Shown here piece after piece: positions 1 to 12,000 of a stretch of 64,000 bases of DNA; the first letter of the stretch is position 1, and each line of letters begins with the position of its first letter. The notes under the pieces are model-generated. The model searched no databases and had not been told where the DNA came from. It saw nothing but the letters and a program-made list of their open reading frames with translations. Source of the stretch: Ricinus communis (lineage: Eukaryota; Streptophyta; Magnoliopsida; Malpighiales; Euphorbiaceae); contig NC_063262.1 of NCBI RefSeq assembly GCF_019578655.1, forward strand, positions 8,067,582 through 8,131,581, in the 5' to 3' direction. A program made the translations under genes and the position numbers.

Positions 1-174
1 TGTGGTTTTGGCGAAAAAGTTGATAGTTAATACTATCATCGAGGATCCTATTCAAATAATCCTCACAAGTTATGGAGAGATTAAATTGTCGCATGAGAAG
101 TGCAGATTACTGAGGTATAGAGGTATTCAACCTAATCGTGTTTTTAGTTAGTGCCCTCCCTGTGAAGGCAAAGT

Positions 175-600
175 AAAATTGAATATTGATGGTTGCTTAT
201 ATTAGGATTAAAAGGTGAGCAGTTGCAAGGAGGGTGCTTCGAGATTGGAGAGAAAATTGGCTTATGGGATTCACGAATTTTATTGAGAGCTATTCTCCCC
301 TTGATGCTGAGTTATGGGGTATCTTGTTAGGGCTTAATATGGCTTGGTGTAATGGTCATAGAAGAATTTTTCTTAAGATCGACTCTCCATTAAGTATGGA
401 GTTTATGTATGATAGTAGAGCTATTTATGGTTCAACTAGAGAGATTGTGTGAAGGGATCCAAAAACTTCTTTCACAGGAATGGGATGTCGGTTGCGTTAT
501 ATCCATCGTGAAGCTAATGAATGTGGACATTTGATGACAAAATCTGTTATGGGTCATGATGTTGGTTTCAGATTATATTTAAGCCCCCTAGAGAGCTTCT
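175..600 (+). pseudogene. LINE-type RNase H (RVT_3) fragment
   Basis: A decayed piece of the RNase H-like domain found at the C-terminus of plant non-LTR retrotransposons. Reading across frames, an initial NIDGC block near 180-205 is followed at 234-452 by LDAELWGILLGLNMAW and FLKIDSPLSMEFM, the usual order for this domain. A further block near 490-560 reads like YIHREANECGHLM, matching the family's YREAN-x-ADxLA segment. The pieces lie in different frames with stops between them, so the gene is dead. The upstream part would lie outside the window. Family assignment is from motif resemblance; a captured plant RNase H-like gene cannot be excluded. Confidence 0.6.
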
Positions 601-2300
601 GCTATTAGGATTTTAATTTCTGCTAGGTGAGCTTACATATTTAATAACAGTTATAATAACATCTGCATTATTTAGTTCGTGATTTCTTCAAGGATAAGTG
701 TGCTAATCTCGTTTTTTTTCTTAGTTTTTCTTCTTGTGCCTGCCCCTTTCCTAAAAAAAAAGAACTAATTATAAAGGAGAAAGGCCATAACTAAAAACTA
801 CAGGAGGATCCTGATGATGCATTTTGCACGCCTATCCATTAAATTATAAAAAAACTATTTTTTATTTTTTAAATTAAAATACGTGTATGTTCTATAATAC
901 ATTTTATCTTTCTTTATATTTAACTTTTATTATAGAAAAAGAAAAAATATAACTTTTAAAAAAATAATAAAATAGTTTCAAGAGTTAATTTTTTATTTAT
1001 TTTTTTAATATATATTTTAATTTTTTACACGTGAGATTTTTATTTTGACATAAATATTTGAATTTAACACATATAATTCAAACTTAAATTGTAATTTTAT
1101 AATTTATTTATCAATAAATAAATATTTTCATTAAATATTAATTTTAATCTTAAAAGTAATATATTAATAATATATCAACTAATAAATAATTTTCTAATTA
1201 GATAATGATACTAATTTTATTTTAAAAAATAACATATTAATTATATTTTAATATCATATTAACCAATAAATTAATTTCTAAATTAACTAATAATTCTAAT
1301 TCTAAAAAATAACATCTTAAATTATATTTTTAATATTATATTTATTAATAAATTAATTTTTAATTACATAATAATGTTTTAAGCTAAAAATGGTTATATG
1401 AATTATATTTAGTATTAATTTATATAATACTAAAATTAAATAATAAATATTAATAATTTTTAATATAATAATATTAATATTTAATTTTAATATTTTAATA
1501 ATTAATATAGTATTAAATTTATTAAATTCTTAATTTTATGTTATTGCATAATAAAAACTTTAAAACATATTTAAAGATTTACTATTATTTTTTAAATATT
1601 ATAATTAATATTAAATTATATTATCAATTTAATTTTATAATCAAAATAATAATTACATGCGTGCAATACATAAATAAATAAGTAGTTAAATTTAAAAAAT
1701 AAAATCATAATTTTTAAGAAATTTTAGAAGTAATAATGAATTAAGAAATCTCTTTAAATTCTAATATTTTAGATATATTTCATATAATGTAATAAAAAAA
1801 CATATGATTTAAAAGCTTGTTTGTAACGCTCTCTACTTAAAATATTTTTTCAGGTATAACATATTTGTACCGTATCTAACGGTCTAAGCGTAACACACAT
1901 GAACAGAATTCCACACGCTTGACCAATTTATAACCAACAAACGCTAGTTCATAGAGAACAATTGTCAACCAACATACAAGGGTGCAATCCCAAACGGCGG
2001 CTCAAAGACTCCTCCTGTACACTGTAAGCGCACAATAGCACAGTCCGCCAGGTCAGCAAACCGGTTTAATCCTTACTCTTCTGACACGTGTCAGTTGACC
2101 GAACCCATCTTATTGTGGCTCGCTCGAGCCTAGCAGGTCCTCGGTGCACCACACGGTTCAGGTTCGCTCTCTTCCTCGTCTTTTGGAAAATTAATAAAAA
2201 GGGGAAAAGAAAAAAAATTAAAAAGAAAACAAAACGAAGTTGGAATTGTCCAATTGAGTCCACACTCCTTCTCCCCCCCTCTCTCTCCCTCTAAAATTTA
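601..2300. other. AT-rich spacer and upstream region of the RKP gene
   Basis: No gene seen. About 830-1830 is extremely AT-rich and contains degenerate direct repeats of roughly 90-110 bases (variants of an AATTAATTTCTAATTA-type core at 1185-1380). From about 1850 base composition becomes normal and promoter-like. It holds a perfect 14-base palindrome with a G-box core (CTGACACGTGTCAG, 2081-2094), followed directly by a W-box-like TTGACC. CT-rich stretches at 2270-2345 resemble plant core-promoter/5'-leader Y patches. Confidence 0.5.
2081..2099. promoter_or_regulatory. Palindromic G-box (CACGTG) next to W-box-like TTGAC
   Basis: CTGACACGTGTCAG is a perfect palindrome with the CACGTG core bound by bZIP and bHLH factors, and GTTGACC overlaps its end as a possible WRKY site. 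It lies about 0.9 kb upstream of the RKP start codon, about 0.3 kb upstream of the predicted leader exon. Function is inferred from the motif only. Confidence 0.45.
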
Positions 2301-2431
2301 CATTTCTAAAAAAGAACACCTTCTCTCTCTAAAAAGAGCTCTCTTTTAATAAATGGCATTTAAAACAACCCTAATATCAGCTCGCCGCCTTTCTTATTTC
2401 GAGTAAAAAGACCTTAACTGCTGAATCACCT

Positions 2432-3007
2432 GTAAGGTTTCACTTCTTTTTCTTTTCCTAATTTGGTGATTGCACCATTTATTTATATACGCGCATAATT
2501 TTTTTTTTCGAGACTTCATTCTGATTTTGTGTTTTAGATTGATTTTGAAGTCAATTGCTTCTCTTTATTTGGTCGCTCAGAAATTTGAGGAAGTGTGTGG
2601 AAATTTCAAGTCCTTTCTAATTCCCAAGTAATAGAAGAATTTGAGATTTTAGCTTTGATTGTGGGTTATGGACTTTGATTAAATATTTGCTTTGGAAATT
2701 AATGAATGAAAATTGGGGATTTATGTAGTTTATTATGGAACTGTTATTGTTTTGTACGTTCCTTATGAATAAATGGTTTGTGTAGATTGCTATTGAATTC
2801 AAGTTGTGAGTATTGCAAAAAACTTTGAAGTTATCAAGAGTAAGGAAGGATGTGGGATGGCTTGGGGTTTCAGAGTTTAGCAAGTATTTATTATCATCAT
2901 TTTTCTAACTAAAATCATACTTTGGAGGGATTACTAAAGGATTTGAATTTTCAAAATTTTTTAGTGGGTTTGTCTTTTATTGGGCGTGTTCTGGTGTGTC
3001 TCCTTAG
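2432..3007 (+). other. Predicted 5'-UTR intron of the RKP gene
   Basis: CACCT|GTAAGG at 2432 and CTCCTTAG at 3007 form a plausible GT-AG pair that brings a CT-rich leader to within 5 bases of the ATG at 3013. If spliced, the longer in-frame start at 2980 is intronic, which is why 3013 was chosen for the CDS. The leader exon holds a possible uORF of 17 codons (ATG 2353, stop 2404-2406). RNA evidence would be needed to fix the transcription start. Confidence 0.5.
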
Positions 3008-3012
3008 TGGAA

Positions 3013-6000
3013 ATGGCAGATGATGGTATCAGGGTTGGTGGTGGAATTTCAGCTGGTTTGGCTGTTATATTGAATGGTGAGGATGGGAAGGAGAGTTCGT
3101 CTAAAACCCGTCTTGTTTCGTATTGTGATGATTTTGGTAACCAGCCTGTGGAGCGAGCTCTTGAGTATGTTTTTGGTCTACCCAATAAATTGCTCAGTCC
3201 ATTGACTGCTTCTGTTGACAATAATTTAGTTCGATCTATCATTAAGAATGAGTTCCAGAAGGTTCATGTGAAATCTGATACTTTGGGTAGTGATAGGGAT
3301 GGAATTTGTATTTTCGATAATGGCTGTCGACCTCATAAAGTTGGGCTTGAAGAATTAAGCATTTGTGGTGATATTAGAATCATTAAGCCACCTTTTGTTC
3401 TAGAGAGTTTAGCAATGTTCAGCAGTACCAGGGCTAATGTTTGCGTTTGGGAAGGCAAATGGATGTATGAAGTTATATTAGCAACTTCTGGTGTGCAACA
3501 GCTTGGATGGGCAACTGTTTCTTGCCCTTTCACTGACCATAAGGGTGTAGGTGATGCTGATGATTCTTATGCATTTGATGGGAAGAGAGTTAGAAAGTGG
3601 AACAAGGACGCTGAGCCATATGGCCAATCATGGGTTGTTGGTGATGTCATTGGGTGTTGTATTGATCTGGATCAGGATAAGATATTGTTCTATAGAAATG
3701 GTGTATCTCTTGGAGTTGCTTTTTGTGGTATACGCAAGATGGGACCTGGATTTGGGTATCACCCTGCAATATCTCTCTCTCAAGGCGAAAGGTGCGAATT
3801 AAATTTCGGAGGTCGGCCCTTTAAATACCCCATTCAGGGCTTTCTTCCGCTTCAAGAACCTCCTGCTGTAAATCTTTTGGCTACTGAGTTGCTCCGAGCC
3901 TTGTCTAGGTTGTCAGAGATGTATTGTATGGAGAGGGCTGATAGTTCTATAGTTGGGAAGTTTAGAAGATTGAAGAGATTTGTTTCACTTGAGGAACTGT
4001 TTTATCCTGTTTGTCGGGGGATATGTGAGGAATTATTCTTTCTACTTGACTCAGATGCAGGGCGGACTGAGTATGTAGCATGGGGTCCGCTTCTTTCATT
4101 CATGATGGAGATCTTCAGAGTTCAACCACCACATGGCTATTCGAGTTTGGATAGATTTATTGATATCCTTCTAGAGTTTCAGGAATCGCATCTGATGTTT
4201 GAGTGTGTCATTAATGCCCTTTCATGTGGCTGCAAAACAACATCCTTGGTGTTAACTGAATGCCCATACTCAGGTTCTTATACTTATCTTGCGTTGGCAT
4301 GCTATATTTTAAGACGTGAAGAATTAATGGGTCTCTGGTGGAAGTTGCCAGATTTTGAATTCTTGTTTGAAGGTTTTCTATCACAAAAGAGCCTTAACAA
4401 GCAGGATCTTCACTGCTTGATGCCTTCTGTTTGGTGGCCTGGTTCATGCGAAGATATTTCCTATGAATCTAGCATGTTGTTGACGACTACAGCTTTATCT
4501 GAAGCTGTCAGCAAGGTACACACTATTGCGGATCAATGATATTTGCAGTCAGGTCTCTACATCTTGATTCTTTTGCTGTTGCATTTTTGAAGATTGTAAT
4601 ATGATGATTATAAAGAATCTCATTCAGAGTGAAGTCACAGGGACATTTATCAAAACTATATGGTTAGTGGGGATTTATATGGGTGAAAATCTTTCACAAG
4701 CCATTTGACAAGCTAGTCTGATATTGTTCTTTCATTGCTGTAATGTTTTTAATTGCATGTCTAATTATCTTCTATCAGAATGTAAGAGTTGACCCATTCA
4801 TTTAAACTATACATATTGTTGGATAGAGGCACAGCAAAAGAGAAGTCTTTTAGTCTAATTGAAATGTTCTTAGTTTGACCTCGCGTTAAGATTTACTTTG
4901 CTTAAATGAATGAAATATTAATGAATAAGCTTATGGCTATTTACTAATGAAACCTTATTTTACATTTCTTGGGCGATGTGTTCTTTTTTTACTTTTTTCT
5001 TTTCTTTTCTTTTCTTTTTTTACTTTTCTCATAATGTACAATTGTTAATTTTATGTCTTCATTAAATTAGTACCTGTTGATACTTAAGCATAGTACTCAT
5101 TCTCTCCCATTCGTCTTTCTTGAATTATTTAATCGTGGGACTTGGTTGAAGAGGGAACTTCTGGAATGTGATGTGACCTTTATGGTTAAACATTTGTGCA
5201 TGTAATACACATTTAGATGGGAACTCATGGTTAACAGTTCTTCCATCTGTTTTAGCAAATATACATTGTTTTTATCAACTTGAAAGTGCTTCATCTTTTC
5301 TAGTGATTCATTCTGTTGTAAAGTTATTATAACTATTTTGCTCAAGAATTTCCTGAATTTCTAGTCCTGTATTGTTATTGCTGTGGGCAATATTATTTGA
5401 ACTTAATTTTTTCCATTAGATGCTGAATTTTTGTTTGTATACTGATCAATGCCCGATAATACCTTCTCTCTTTCTTGTAGATTGAGGAGAAGCATAGGGA
5501 CCTGTGTCTTCTGGTCATACAGTTTGTACCACCTACGACACCTCCTCAGTTACCTGGTTCAGTTTTTAGGACATTTCTACAAAATCTTCTATTGAAGAAG
5601 AGAGGTGCAGATCGCAATGTACCACCTCCTGGAGTTTCAAGCAACTCTGTTCTTGTTTCTTTGTACACAGTCATACTTCATTTTCTGTCGGAAGGATTTG
5701 CTATGAGGGACATTTGTGGCTGGTTGAAGAGCTGTGAAACAAATAATTATGATGTTGGATTTCTTCATAGAGGTGGTGAGCAGAGTTTCCCTGTAGATTT
5801 GTTTCTGAAAAATGATTCATATCGAACTGACATTTCTAGGCTCGGGGGATCATTTAGTCATCTATCGAAATCTCATCCTGTATATGATCAGGAAGTTGAA
5901 GCAGTCCGGTGGGAAGAAGGCTGTATGGATGATGAAGAAATCCGAGTAACTCATAAAACTATACAGAAACCCTGTTGTTGCTCAAGTTATGATGTTGAAT

Positions 6001-9000
6001 TGTCAAAAATGTCGAAGCATCAAACTAGATACATATCCAAAGGTTCTCGTGTCCATTGTACCCCTATTCCAGAGAGGTCTACTCATGTTGCTGCAGAATG
6101 CAGCGCAGGAAGTTTGAATGATGAGATTGCTGACAAGCCTAGTACTAGTGATCAATCAGAATCGGAGTTCGGATATCACCCAATGAGGGATATGAGAATT
6201 GTGCCAAGAGAGAGTAATATGTCTTCAGATACGCTTAGAGAAGAAGAACTTTTAGATACTTTGCTATTGCTGTATCACATAGGTGTTGCACCGAATTTTA
6301 AACAGGTAAGAGAAGCTTTGAACAGATATATATCTCTGAAAAGAAAGTAAGAATTTGTTTTAAAAGAAAGCATAGGTTGTTTTTGCTATTTATTTTCTTT
6401 ATATTGTTGGTTTATTTACCTAGTATCTGCTTTGGTTTATACTATTAGTAATAATTTAGTCATATATCAAGATCACACTATCTATTTTTTTATTGTGTCG
6501 ATCATCTTTTACTATAATTGAGTGTGCTGCTAAGTTATGAATCTTATTTACTGTTTAACTTTGACTTTTCCTCATAGTAATGTATATTCTGAAGTGACTA
6601 CTGGTTAAGCTAGACCTAAGACATGAATGATGTTCGTTGAAGTAGCAGAAAAACTCCTATTTTCTAGGCACATGCTGTTTATAGGGTATTAATTTGAGAA
6701 TAAGATGGAAAAAAATTGTGTAGGTAGCCTTTACTAATTTTCCAGTAAGATTCAACTTTGAGTCAATGTGAATTAGAGTTTCAACTTATCCTAGAAATTT
6801 GCTGTCAAATAAATTGCATTCTTACTGAATAGTTCAATGATTTAGTGTCGCCGCATCTATTAGTTTAATGATTTGATGTCACTGCACCTGTCTTTCTCTC
6901 TATGTTGTTTTATTTTTTCTTTTTTAATATTGTAAGGATCTAAAATAATTATTTGATTGTAGGCATCGTACTACATGTCTCATCAGTCACAATCTATATC
7001 ACTTCTGGATGAAACTGATAAGCAAATAAGAGAAAGAGGCTGTAGTGAACAATTACGGCGTTTGAAGGAAGTTCGTAATGATTATCGAGAAGAAGTAATT
7101 GATTGTGTCAGACATTGTGCATGGTATGGGATTCGGAAGATAGCTTTTGAAGTCCTATTTCTCTTTGATTTCTTGGTCTTGATCTGCACATGATACTAAC
7201 TACTAACTCTTTTTATGCCTTGATGCCTTTCTCTCCTTTTCTTTTTTGTTTTCATCAAAGCAAGAAATAGTATTTTCATGTATTATCATGATATGTATTA
7301 TTTTGGCACATTTTCTATATTTTATGAATGCTCTTTGATTCCTTGCAATTCGTACGCACTTCTAGTTTCTCTGCTATCTCTTTGAATTCTAATTCTGATA
7401 TTTGTGTGCTCCTGAAATTTATAATTACTTCTGTCATTCTTTTTATCTGCTGCATTACCTTTTTTGTGTTTGCAACTTTTTCTTTTAATTTTTTTTCAAT
7501 TGAGGGCTGCTATAAAAATTTCTTCTATTACTGATTATTGATATAGTAGAGTACTTTATCTGTTCTGCATAATTAATTAGATTGAAGTTATTCATGTTAG
7601 CTGTTTTCATTGCAAACATGACCTTAGTTGGTTCTTCCTTACATTTTGTTGATCATTGTGTTATGTGTTACAGGTATCGTATCTCCCTATTCTCTCGTTG
7701 GAAGCAAAGAGGGATGTATGCGACGTGCATGTGGATAGTCCAACTGGTTCTCGTTCTTAGCAAAGTGGATTCTTTATTCATTTATATTCCCGAATTTTAT
7801 CTTGAAACTCTGGTAAATAATTGTTTCTTGAAACCACTGGCTATGATAATAATGTATTAGTGAACATAACAGCACTTGCCTATCTCAAGTAGCTTTATTA
7901 TTTATAGATATAAGTTGCCTATGTGATATATTGTAGCCTTAGCTTTTAGTGTGTTTTATTTTACTTGCATCGCATTTGTTGATAGTCTCTTTCAATATCA
8001 TTGTAATATTTTCTATTATTTCGTGGTGTTGCTGCTAATAGTTTTACATCTGTGCTCGGCTTAATTTCTATAGTCAAAAGTACTATTTTTATCTTTATTT
8101 TTTTTTGTCTTTAAAATATCATGGTTTTTCTTACTGAAGCTGCAGGCTTGTATTTAATCCTAGTATGAAATGTCAGAACTTTTTCTTTTGGTCGATACCT
8201 TTAAAGTATCTGTGCTATTTGTGAGCTTTAAACATTATTCTTTATATTCTAGTTAACTATTCTATCCATTTGTGACAGAAGATTTGTAACTTATACAATT
8301 GTTGCTGATTTCTTTTAAGTATGAGATAGAGATTCTCTCTCTATAGCTCTAGTTGTTCTATGGTAATTGGTGCTGTTTTGACACATAGCCACATTTTAAA
8401 ATTCCAGTGCCGTGCTCTTGTGTGGATCGCTTATGAATGTCCCTTCTCTGCCCCATCCCCCTCTTCACTGCAATATTAACTTACAATTTCAGCTGTTATT
8501 CAATTCATTTTTTATGCTGTCACAGGTTGACTGTTTCCATGTGTTAAGAAAGAGTGATCCTCCATTTGTTCCTCCGGCAATATTTATCAAGCAAGGACTT
8601 GCTTCATTTGTAAGTCGTCCTTGCAAATCTTCTTTTTATTGTTTTTTTTTTCCATTCACCTTACTATTTATCTAATATAATTTTATTTTATTTCGTCACA
8701 AAAAAAAAGTTCTACTGAAGTGTCTGTAATTAGTCTAAATGTTTAGCACAGCTGAATAACCTGTTATTTTAATTTATTTTTTTTACCTATGTTATTCTCC
8801 TACTATTGCATGAGAAACAGAAGGGTAAAATGAAGGCAAATCTGAAACATATTAATGTGGAAGTAGATCTATTCCTGGAACATCAATTCAAACTTGCAGC
8901 TTTAGCTAATTGACTCAGGAATTTTTCAGTTATTCAACTGTTTCTCTTACACCAGGGAGCTTATTAAACAATTGGTACTCCTGAATAATCATGCCTCCTA

Positions 9001-12000
9001 AGTCTCCTTTACACTATGTTTGGTGCACTAAATGTGCGAAGGAAAAGAAAGGAAATTAAAAGAGGGAAACGAAGAGGAAAGAAAAGAAATGAGATGGAAA
9101 TTCCTTTCTATTGTTTGGATGTGTTATTAAGAAGGAAGGGAACTTAATTTTTACTATTAACACCCTTTTAGATGACTTTTGTCTTTTCCTACAAAAGGAT
9201 AAAATTATAAATTTGAGTTTGGTTAAATCTATTTTCCTTATTTTCCTCCCAAAATGAGAGGAATAAGAAGTGGCTTTAATTGAATTTGGGAATTCTAATT
9301 TCCTTTGGTTTCCTTTCCATTTCTTTCCCTTTCTTAACATTCAAACAAAGGAAAGCAAAGCATTATAGAGTGACATTTGAGCCACTGTCAATGTCCTCTT
9401 CCCTTTTAATTTTCATTGGACAATAATTTAATAACAGTTATTGTATTTTATATAACTCCAGAATGTTTATGCAATTTGACAATTGTTAGTAGAAAATAGG
9501 CATGTCATTCTGAAATTCAATAGTTGTTGTCTAACATGTATGTGATCTGGTAATTTCTGCCCACCTGAAAGTAAGCTTTGATCAGAAAGTAGAATGCAGC
9601 CAATGGATTAAAATCATTGATTTATTTTCTTACTTGTTGATTAGGTCACTTTTGTAGTTAGCCACTTCAATGATCCAAGGATATTAAGTGCAGATCTCAG
9701 GGATCTTCTTCTCCAATCTATTTCAGTCCTAGTACAGTATAAGGAATATTTGGCTGCTTTTGAGAGCAATGAAGCAGCTATACAGAGAATGCCAAAAGCA
9801 TTACTGTCAGCATTTGATAACAGATCTTGGATTCCAGTCACCAACATCCTTTTGCGGTTGTGCAAAGGTTCTCGCTTTGGTTCTTCAAAACATGGAGAAT
9901 CATCATCATCATCCTCTGTTGTTTTCCAGGTGAAATGAAATTTTTTTTTTTTTTTTTTACTTAATTTTCTTCTCAGTAACTTGGGACTATAAATTTTAAC
10001 TTGTTTGGGCCTTTTAATTTATGTAGAACTTGTTACGGGAAGCTTGCATTAATGATGGTGAATTGTTCTCAGCCTTCCTGAATCGCCTATTTAATACACT
10101 TAGCTGGACAATGACTGAATTCTCCGTTTCAATTCGAGAGATGCAAGAAAAATACCAGGTACTAATGATGTTGTCCCTTCTTGAACATAATTTTGCTAAC
10201 TAAACAGTCAATTTATAAATCCTTTTTTTGTGGGAAAAAGTTTTTTTTATTGTTAATTGGTGTTTTATGTGATAACCATGGTGTAATTAGAAAGTTTGTT
10301 CATGTGCATGTTCTTTTTGCATTTCATGAGGTATGTGCTGAACATAGTTATTGAAGGCGCAAGGTGCACAAAGGCGCAAAGGATTCTTGAGCTTAGGCGC
10401 AAGGAGCAAGGCGCAGGCACAAGCGCGCACCTTACACACACAAGGCACAAAAATAAAAAAGACATTAAGAAAAAAAGAAAGTACTAGTACTCAAAACACA
10501 CAGTGATGGCAAAAAGCACACATAAAACTTGACAATAAAGGTTTCTAGATCAAAAACACATAAGCTTCCTAATCCTAGAAATACTGAAGTAGAAGTTCTT
10601 AAAACACTTGTCAAAGTGCAATTTATCCTCATCGACATCAATATTGTCTTTGTCGGCATCATCAAATACAAGTTGACCACTTCCAATTTTCTCGTCTAAT
10701 ATTCTCCATCATCTTCTTCAAAATCAATTTCTTCCTCATCTCTAAGCCTAAAGAGTTTGACAGAGTAACAACTTATTTTTTCTCTATAATATATGAAATA
10801 AGTAAAAACAGCTTATGTAGAGAAAGGAGAAGAAGAAAAGAAGATTAACAAAGAGAGAGAGGATTCAAGAAGATGAGAAAAAATGATTACATACGTTGAG
10901 TTTTGGAAGAGATCAGTTCTTTGTCTTGAGCAGTTGGAGATGGGCTTCTTTGTATTCACACTTGAGCAGGTGGAAATTGGAAGAGATCTTGTCTTGAGCA
11001 GTTTGTCGAAGTAGAATACTTTGTTTTAAACGGCTGCCCTAAATCTTTTTTTTTTTACCTTCTTTTCTTTTTCTTTTATTTGTTTTCTTTTAATCATTTT
11101 TGTCACATTGCCTGCCTTTGTCTGGCTAAGGTGCAAGGGCATGCGCCTGGTGTGCCTTACGCCTCAGGCGCGCCTTTAATAACTATGGTGTTGAACTGCA
11201 AAGAAGTTTCTTTTGCATGGTGGAAAAGGATTACTGTGCGAGGACGTGAACGCATCCAGTTGTTGGAATATAGAAGAGGGTTTTAATTTTTTTTTCTTAG
11301 ACCAGCTAGGCTTTGTAGTTAAACAATTCTCCTTAGTAAAGAAAAAGGCTTGACATCTAACATCCTGATGGTTTTTCCATGATGCTTATGGACTTAGTTC
11401 ACTCGTCAGCTTTTGTTTCATTCTTTATGTCTATGGTTATAATGCTTAACTGATTCAGATTTTCAAGATCATCAAAGCTATTGGAGGGAAAAAATAATAA
11501 TCTAATGACAAATCAGACTTAAAAGTGGGGATAGAATCTGAAAATCTCTATTCTGTATTGTATAGTGTGTGTACGGGGGAGAGCTCTAAAAGTTCTTACA
11601 TATTGACTGGTGTGGAAATGTAAATAGGAACCTTACCTGGTATATTATGTATATATTCATGCAAGCTTGCATTTTTGTATGTGACATTGGTTACTTTTCT
11701 TGGTTATCTTGACTGCATATTGATGGAAGTTGCTTGTCTCACTTCTGTGCGTTATATGTGTGGTTGACTCAGTATTATTGGAAATGCAGACTCAATTATG
11801 GCAGTTAATAACCATCTAATTGGGTAGAACCTTTTTTTCTGGGTCTTTTCTTCTCTCCTTTTTGACTTAATTTTGATCTTTTCCTTATTGATCATTTTCT
11901 GTAGGTACTGGAGTTCCAACAAAGAAAATGCTGTGTCATATTCGATCTCTCATGCAACCTTGCAAGGCTTTTGGAGTTTTGTACTCGTGAGATTCCTCAA

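Noticed and set aside
2066..2294. Overlapping ORFs on both strands in the RKP upstream region
   Set aside because: Low-complexity Lys/Phe-rich readings of A/T-rich DNA with no domain; likely chance frames in promoter/leader sequence.
2980..3012. Upstream in-frame ATG extending the RKP protein
   Set aside because: It lies before a good splice acceptor (3007), and the residues MGVFWCVSLVE are not expected ahead of the MADDG start.
7328..7534. ORF within the RKP intron
   Set aside because: Ser/Phe-rich frame of T-rich intronic DNA between validated exon borders 7123 and 7674.
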